This document shows positions 40,104 through 42,997 of a stretch of DNA of 42,997 nucleotides, one piece after another. The position numbers and the translations under genes were made by a program. The DNA comes from a virus. The first letter of the stretch is position 1; each line of letters starts with the position of its first letter. A model generated the notes under the pieces. That model had not been told where the DNA came from and ran no database searches. It was given only the letters and a program-made list of their open reading frames with translations. Location of the stretch: positions 1 to 42,997 of IMG/VR virus record IMGVR_UViG_3300002180_000006. One strand, given 5' to 3'.

Positions 40104-40682
40104 TTATTTATTTTTTCCTTTCTTATTTTTTTTACCCTTGGTTATTTCATAGGGAACTTCATAAATTGGAACTTCATCAACTGGAGCTTCATCAACTGGA
40201 GCTTCATCAACTGGAGCTTCATCAACTGGAGCTTCACCAACTGGAGCTTCACCAACTGGAGCTTCAGCAAGAATTTTTTCGGCTGCACCAAGCTCAAGTT
40301 CCGCAATCTTAAATTCCGCATCAGCTTTGATAAATTTTAACTCGTTCAGTTTGTTTGCTTTATCAGCTTCATGACGTTTCTTTGCATTGTCAAATGCGGA
40401 TGCCGCTCTTGTGGATCTTTTTTCAGCACGTTCAACACGTTGGGCAGGTGTAAGGTTTTTTGTAACTGCAGTTCCTGACTCTGCCTTGTGTGCATCCCAC
40501 TCCTCCCCGGTAACAATCTTAAATGTGCCATCTTCTTGCTTCATAGGGCAGTTACCCATCATCCTCATATAAGTGAATTGTGATGCAAGACCCTTTTCAG
40601 TAGTTCCTGTTAATAAAAGCAACGATTCTTTTGTTGCTCCACCCTTTTCAATTGCAATCTTAATGTCATCTCTCATTGCCAT
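40104..40682 (-). CDS. Winged-helix protein with acidic repeat and Lys-rich tail (192 aa)
   Basis: Start set at ATG 40680-40682 with TGGAGG upstream; an upstream ATG lies in the leader. Starts MAMRDDIKIAIEKGGATKES; residues 15-65 read as a winged helix: KESLLLLTGTTEKGLASQFT, YMRMMGNCPMKQEDGTFKIV. A long helix follows (ERAEKRSTRAASAFDNAKKR), then about eight EAPVD/EAPVG units and a basic end (KGKKNKKGKNK). Own promoter (40747-40791) and strong terminator make it an isolated, probably highly expressed gene. Candidate nucleoid-like DNA-binding protein or regulator; resembles the 117-aa protein at 5699-6052 in its QFTYMR block. Confidence 0.8.
   Translation of the reverse strand: MAMRDDIKIAIEKGGATKESLLLLTGTTEKGLASQFTYMRMMGNCPMKQEDGTFKIVTGEEWDAHKAESGTAVTKNLTPAQRVERAEKRSTRAASAFDNAKKRHEADKANKLNELKFIKADAEFKIAELELGAAEKILAEAPVGEAPVGEAPVDEAPVDEAPVDEAPVDEVPIYEVPYEITKGKKNKKGKNK
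40155..40270 (-). repeat. 15-bp in-frame tandem repeat in the winged-helix gene
   Basis: About eight units; plus-strand unit ACTGGAGCTTCATCA, four of them identical. Minus-strand product is EAPVD repeats with variants EAPVG and EVPIY at the edges. Confidence 0.9.
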
Positions 40683-40746
40683 AAATAAAATCCTCCATGT
40701 TAAAGGTTCATGTTGCTTAATTGCCATATGCAATTACTTATAAATA

Positions 40747-40791
40747 ATTATATAGTTTTTAATGCCAAAAGTAAATGCGTAATACTAAAAA
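40747..40791 (-). promoter_or_regulatory. Promoter of the winged-helix gene with 20-bp-spaced motifs
   Basis: Minus strand -35 TTTACT (40770-40775), 17-bp spacer, -10 TATAAT (40747-40752). CTTTTGG at 40765-40771 (in CTTTTGGCATTA) is preceded by TTTTTAG 20 bp upstream at 40785-40791. Third member of the family also seen at 959-1003 and 4755-4799. Confidence 0.78.
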
Positions 40792-41955
40792 TTATTCAGA
40801 TATATCTGCAAACACATCAATCGCTTTGGAATCAGTTTGTATTGCTGGACGGCCATCTGATTCAGGAACCATAGAAATCTTACCATCTGGAGTTTCAAAA
40901 AGCTGTTTAAATGCATCATTTTTCTTGAGAGTTCTAAGTTCCTTTTCAAGTTGACTGGGTGAACGAAGTTTAGATGTGAACAACTCTTCAATAGACGTAT
41001 TCTTGGCCAACCAAGTAATAGCAGCATTTTCATCTACCCATTTTCTATTAGCTCTACCTCTAATCAACTTCATCCCTGGAACATCATTTCCCTTTGTTAG
41101 TTCTGTCTGTAAGTACAACCTTATACTCTTAATAGCATCTTCTACCAAAGGAGCCAATTTAATCAATTCAACTAAACTCTCCATTGACGAGCATGTAGCA
41201 AGCTTTTCTTTGGCATCAAAGAGCTTAACTGCTGTTTCTTCTGCAAATCTCATTCGTGCTTCACAATGGTTCTTAGCTTCACACCACCTACATTGATCTA
41301 TTCCAGGATTGAACTTATCAATTCCTGAAGATTGGCATTTATTTAATGCAATAGCAAGAACACCATGGACCCAATCATACAATTCATGAATTGAGAGTTC
41401 CCATGTATCATAATGATCAATAGCTGGTTGCACAATATGTAGAGTTATTGTTTGGACACCTGTAGGCCAACTAAGAACACCCGCTGCATATGCTAACAAC
41501 TGAGGATTTTCTTTGGCATAGACTGTAATACCCGCGCCAAATTTCCAATCAATAATATCTGCATGCCGTTTAATAGGGTTTATAATGCTATAATCAAGAG
41601 TACCCCAAACATCACGGATACCCCAGGATGATAAATAAACAATTAATTCTGATTTTATTATTAAATTAGAATGCCCAATACTTTTGAAAACTAAATCTAA
41701 ATACTCTGTAGCATCCTCTATAAGAACTCTATCATCTAACTCTAACCCATCAAGAGCTTTAACATTGTGATTTCCAGGACTAATATAATGTTTTTCTATA
41801 ACACTATGAAGCATAGTCCCATGAGCTGCATCTACACTAGCTTTTTTCTCTGCTATTGTAGATGTAATCATAAGATTTTCTATTAACTCAACTGACCCCG
41901 GACAAGCAATAATCCTGGACAATCTAGACGGGCTATAATTTGAATGTTGTGCCAT
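40792..41955 (-). CDS. DUF2800 Cas4/RecB-like nuclease (387 aa)
   Basis: PD-(D/E)XK exonuclease fold. Starts MAQHSNYSPSRLSRIIACPG; Cys18 in ACPGS plus CRWCEAKNHC (about 222-231) give the four Cys of a Cas4/AddB-type Fe-S cluster. Catalytic blocks: HGTMLHSVIEKHY (about 45-57), VWGTLDYSIIN (about 114-124), IIDWKFGAG (about 134-142, D-x-K), ENPQLLAYAAG (about 150-160). Matches phage DUF2800 proteins that travel with DUF2815 and family A polymerase, probably in recombination-dependent replication. RBS AAAGGAGG. Confidence 0.92.
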   Translation of the reverse strand: MAQHSNYSPSRLSRIIACPGSVELIENLMITSTIAEKKASVDAAHGTMLHSVIEKHYISPGNHNVKALDGLELDDRVLIEDATEYLDLVFKSIGHSNLIIKSELIVYLSSWGIRDVWGTLDYSIINPIKRHADIIDWKFGAGITVYAKENPQLLAYAAGVLSWPTGVQTITLHIVQPAIDHYDTWELSIHELYDWVHGVLAIALNKCQSSGIDKFNPGIDQCRWCEAKNHCEARMRFAEETAVKLFDAKEKLATCSSMESLVELIKLAPLVEDAIKSIRLYLQTELTKGNDVPGMKLIRGRANRKWVDENAAITWLAKNTSIEELFTSKLRSPSQLEKELRTLKKNDAFKQLFETPDGKISMVPESDGRPAIQTDSKAIDVFADISE

Positions 41956-41961
41956 TACTTT

Positions 41962-42147
41962 TTACCTCCTTTTTCTTTTAACTTCAGAAATTTCTGTTAT
42001 TGTATATGGTAATTTTGTAAGTTTAGTATAACCACAATCACACCTTAATAAAAAATCATATTTATTTGTGCTATGAGGAGTAAAAATCAAAAGTGTTCTA
42101 AATTTATGTCTATGGAATAACTCTTTTAATTTGTTTTTTATACTCAT
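41962..42147 (-). CDS. Small basic Cys-containing protein (61 aa)
   Basis: Starts MSIKNKLKELFHRHKFRTLL after ATGGAGGGAAT. A CDCG pair (37-40) and many basic residues (end VKRKRR) suggest nucleic-acid contact or a half zinc ribbon. It lies between a strong hairpin and the DUF2800 gene, 6 bp before the latter. Function unknown. Confidence 0.7.
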   Translation of the reverse strand: MSIKNKLKELFHRHKFRTLLIFTPHSTNKYDFLLRCDCGYTKLTKLPYTITEISEVKRKRR

Positions 42148-42167
42148 ATTCCCTCCATTTTGAGTAA

Positions 42168-42210
42168 AAATATTCCAACCAGTTTTCTCATAAAACTGGT
42201 TGGAATATTT
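42168..42210 (-). terminator. 19-bp perfect hairpin, terminator inside the minus unit
   Basis: AAATATTCCAACCAGTTTT pairs perfectly with AAAACTGGTTGGAATATTT around CTCAT. On the minus strand the stem runs into TTTTTA, fitting an intrinsic terminator after the 64-aa gene. The genes beyond it have no obvious promoter of their own until 40791, so read-through or antitermination may be used. Confidence 0.85.
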
Positions 42211-42266
42211 AATTACTATTAAAATTCTTACAATAATTTATTATATTATATTGTATTCTACTACCA

Positions 42267-42461
42267 TTATTTAATTACCTCCTTTATTTGAAAATTGTCC
42301 CTCATACCTCCAAAATAATATTTTATTGAAGCATGATTCACTTCTAATTTTGCAGCAAGTCTTTTTGTCATCAAAAAGAATGCTTTGTTAATGGTTGAAG
42401 CATGTCTAAAGAAATTATGAAGTTCACCATAATAATTGAATTTTCCCTCATATAGTGCCAT
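42267..42461 (-). CDS. Small protein, unknown function (64 aa)
   Basis: Starts MALYEGKFNYYGELHNFFRH after ATAGGAGTATAA. Middle part KAFFLMTKRLAAKLEVNHAS looks like an amphipathic helix, then KYYFGGMRDNFQIKEVI. Phage and conjugative proteins with similar short helix-strand layout exist but no family can be named. Last gene before the 19-bp hairpin. Confidence 0.7.
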   Translation of the reverse strand: MALYEGKFNYYGELHNFFRHASTINKAFFLMTKRLAAKLEVNHASIKYYFGGMRDNFQIKEVIK

Positions 42462-42476
42462 TTATACTCCTATAGC

Positions 42477-42659
42477 TTATGTTGGTAGTCCAGTAACTGG
42501 ATCTATAGTAATTCCTCTCCAATCTTTTTTTATAAAGAAACGTCCATTTTGATAATCAAAAATTAATTCATCAGTTGTTTTAGATTGTTTGATATTAGTT
42601 GCACCTATTATTTTTAACTTTTTTAATAAATCTTTAAAAATTTTAAGATCTTCAGCCAT
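42477..42659 (-). CDS. Small protein, unknown function (60 aa)
   Basis: Starts MAEDLKIFKDLLKKLKIIGA after TATAGGAGGATAATATT, i.e. inside the end of the preceding 35-aa gene. Helix followed by beta strands (DELIFDYQNGRFFIKKDWRG). Clean RBS and close packing support it. No domain recognised. Confidence 0.7.
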   Translation of the reverse strand: MAEDLKIFKDLLKKLKIIGATNIKQSKTTDELIFDYQNGRFFIKKDWRGITIDPVTGLPT

Positions 42660-42663
42660 AATA

Positions 42664-42771
42664 TTATCCTCCTATAGCTTTAAAACACCAAAAGTAACCA
42701 AATATTGTGCCAAGAAAAAAGAAAAATAAAAACATAATAATATAATCTAATGGTTCTGTAAATAGTTTCAT
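42664..42771 (-). CDS. Single-pass membrane micro-protein (35 aa)
   Basis: ATG at 42769-42771, just after the TAA of the repeat protein, with AAGGAG inside that gene's last codons. MKLFTEPLDYIIMFLFFFFL then GTIFGYFWCFKAIGG: one hydrophobic segment (about 10-30) spanning a membrane. Short but tightly coupled at both ends and with a strong RBS. Could be a small holin-like or host-envelope factor; function unknown. Confidence 0.6.
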   Translation of the reverse strand: MKLFTEPLDYIIMFLFFFFLGTIFGYFWCFKAIGG

Positions 42772-42772
42772 T

Positions 42773-42997
42773 TTACTCCTTTATGTTTTTCCAATTTGGT
42801 ATTCTATTTAAAGGATTAGAAAATAATTCCCAAAAAACAGGTTGTATTACTTTTTTATAGTTATCCCGTGCAAGTTGTCTTACTTTTTCATAGTTATCCC
42901 ATGCAGGTTGTCTTACTTTTTCATAGTTATCCCATGCAGGTTGTCTTATTTTTTCATGGTTATCCCATGCAAATTGTATTACTTTTTCATAGTTATC
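42773..42997 (-). CDS. C-terminal part of the 11-residue-repeat protein
   Basis: Continuation of the gene that starts at 415; on the unit circle it runs 42918 down to TAA 42773-42775 (42919-42997 duplicate 1-79). This part adds the last repeat units (WDNYEKVRQLA, RDNYKKVIQPV) and the unique end FWELFSNPLNRIPNWKNIKE. The frame is kept because 42,918 is divisible by 3 and both sides agree, which supports the circular join. Confidence 0.8.
   Translation of the reverse strand, partial: DNYEKVIQFAWDNHEKIRQPAWDNYEKVRQPAWDNYEKVRQLARDNYKKVIQPVFWELFSNPLNRIPNWKNIKE
42919..42997. repeat. Right copy of the 79-bp terminal overlap
   Basis: Identical to 1-79; see the left copy. One copy should be removed when the genome is circularised. 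Confidence 0.9.

Noticed and set aside
1-42997. tRNA genes
   Set aside because: No cloverleaf with a convincing T-loop GTTCRA and acceptor stem was noticed by eye; a tRNAscan-SE run would settle this.

Overview
The window is a phage genome of about one-third GC that closes on itself: positions 1-79 are repeated exactly at 42919-42997, and an 11-residue-repeat gene reads in frame across that join, so the non-redundant unit is 42,918 bp. The particle genes are of the P22/Sf6 podovirus type: Sf6-like large terminase, P22-like portal, coat protein, gp4 and gp10 tail factors, and a tailspike with a P22-type head-binding domain. This points to a short-tailed phage of a Gram-negative host that packages by headful, which fits a circular assembly. 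Strong AGGAGG ribosome sites and TTGACA/TATAAT-like promoters suggest that host sigma-70 polymerase does the transcription. I see no phage RNA polymerase, integrase, lysogeny repressor cassette, tRNA or CRISPR array, so a lytic life is more likely, though not proven.

Layout. Plus strand, 6.8-31.1 kb: one long late unit. It runs small terminase, large terminase, portal, scaffold, coat, small decoration-like protein, beta-helix protein, gp4-like adaptor, a set of fibre/accessory proteins of mixed composition, gp10, a needle/knob candidate, three ejection-type proteins (one with an S74 self-cleavage domain, one with an ADP-ribosyltransferase-like domain), tailspike, then lysis genes (coiled-coil membrane protein, M15 endolysin, holin). 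Minus strand, 6.05 kb down through the join to 31.1 kb: the early/replication unit. It starts with a winged-helix regulator and a PrimPol/VirE-type primase-helicase, passes through many tiny genes, then a Cas4/RecB-like nuclease, a highly insulated winged-helix protein, nucleotide metabolism (DUF5664, ThyX, dCMP deaminase, dUTPase-like), DUF2815 ssDNA-binding protein, family A DNA polymerase, VRR-NUC nuclease, ATP-dependent ligase and SNF2-like helicase. The two units converge with only 5 bp between stop codons at 31.09 kb.

Control regions. Between 4.7 and 6.8 kb there is little coding but much structure: back-to-back promoters, a 37-bp tandem repeat with operator-like palindromes, a 15-bp x14 array, a 42-bp repeat, three copies of a 27-bp element and a two-way terminator. 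Four minus-strand promoters share TTTACT-17-TATAAT, and three of these carry a second TTTT-G motif exactly 20 bp upstream. This looks like a phage regulon.

The most unusual points are this promoter family with its two related winged-helix proteins, the ART-like domain on an ejection protein, codon-multiple tandem repeats in at least four genes plus one uncertain ORF, and a G-rich hairpin leader in the replication operon.
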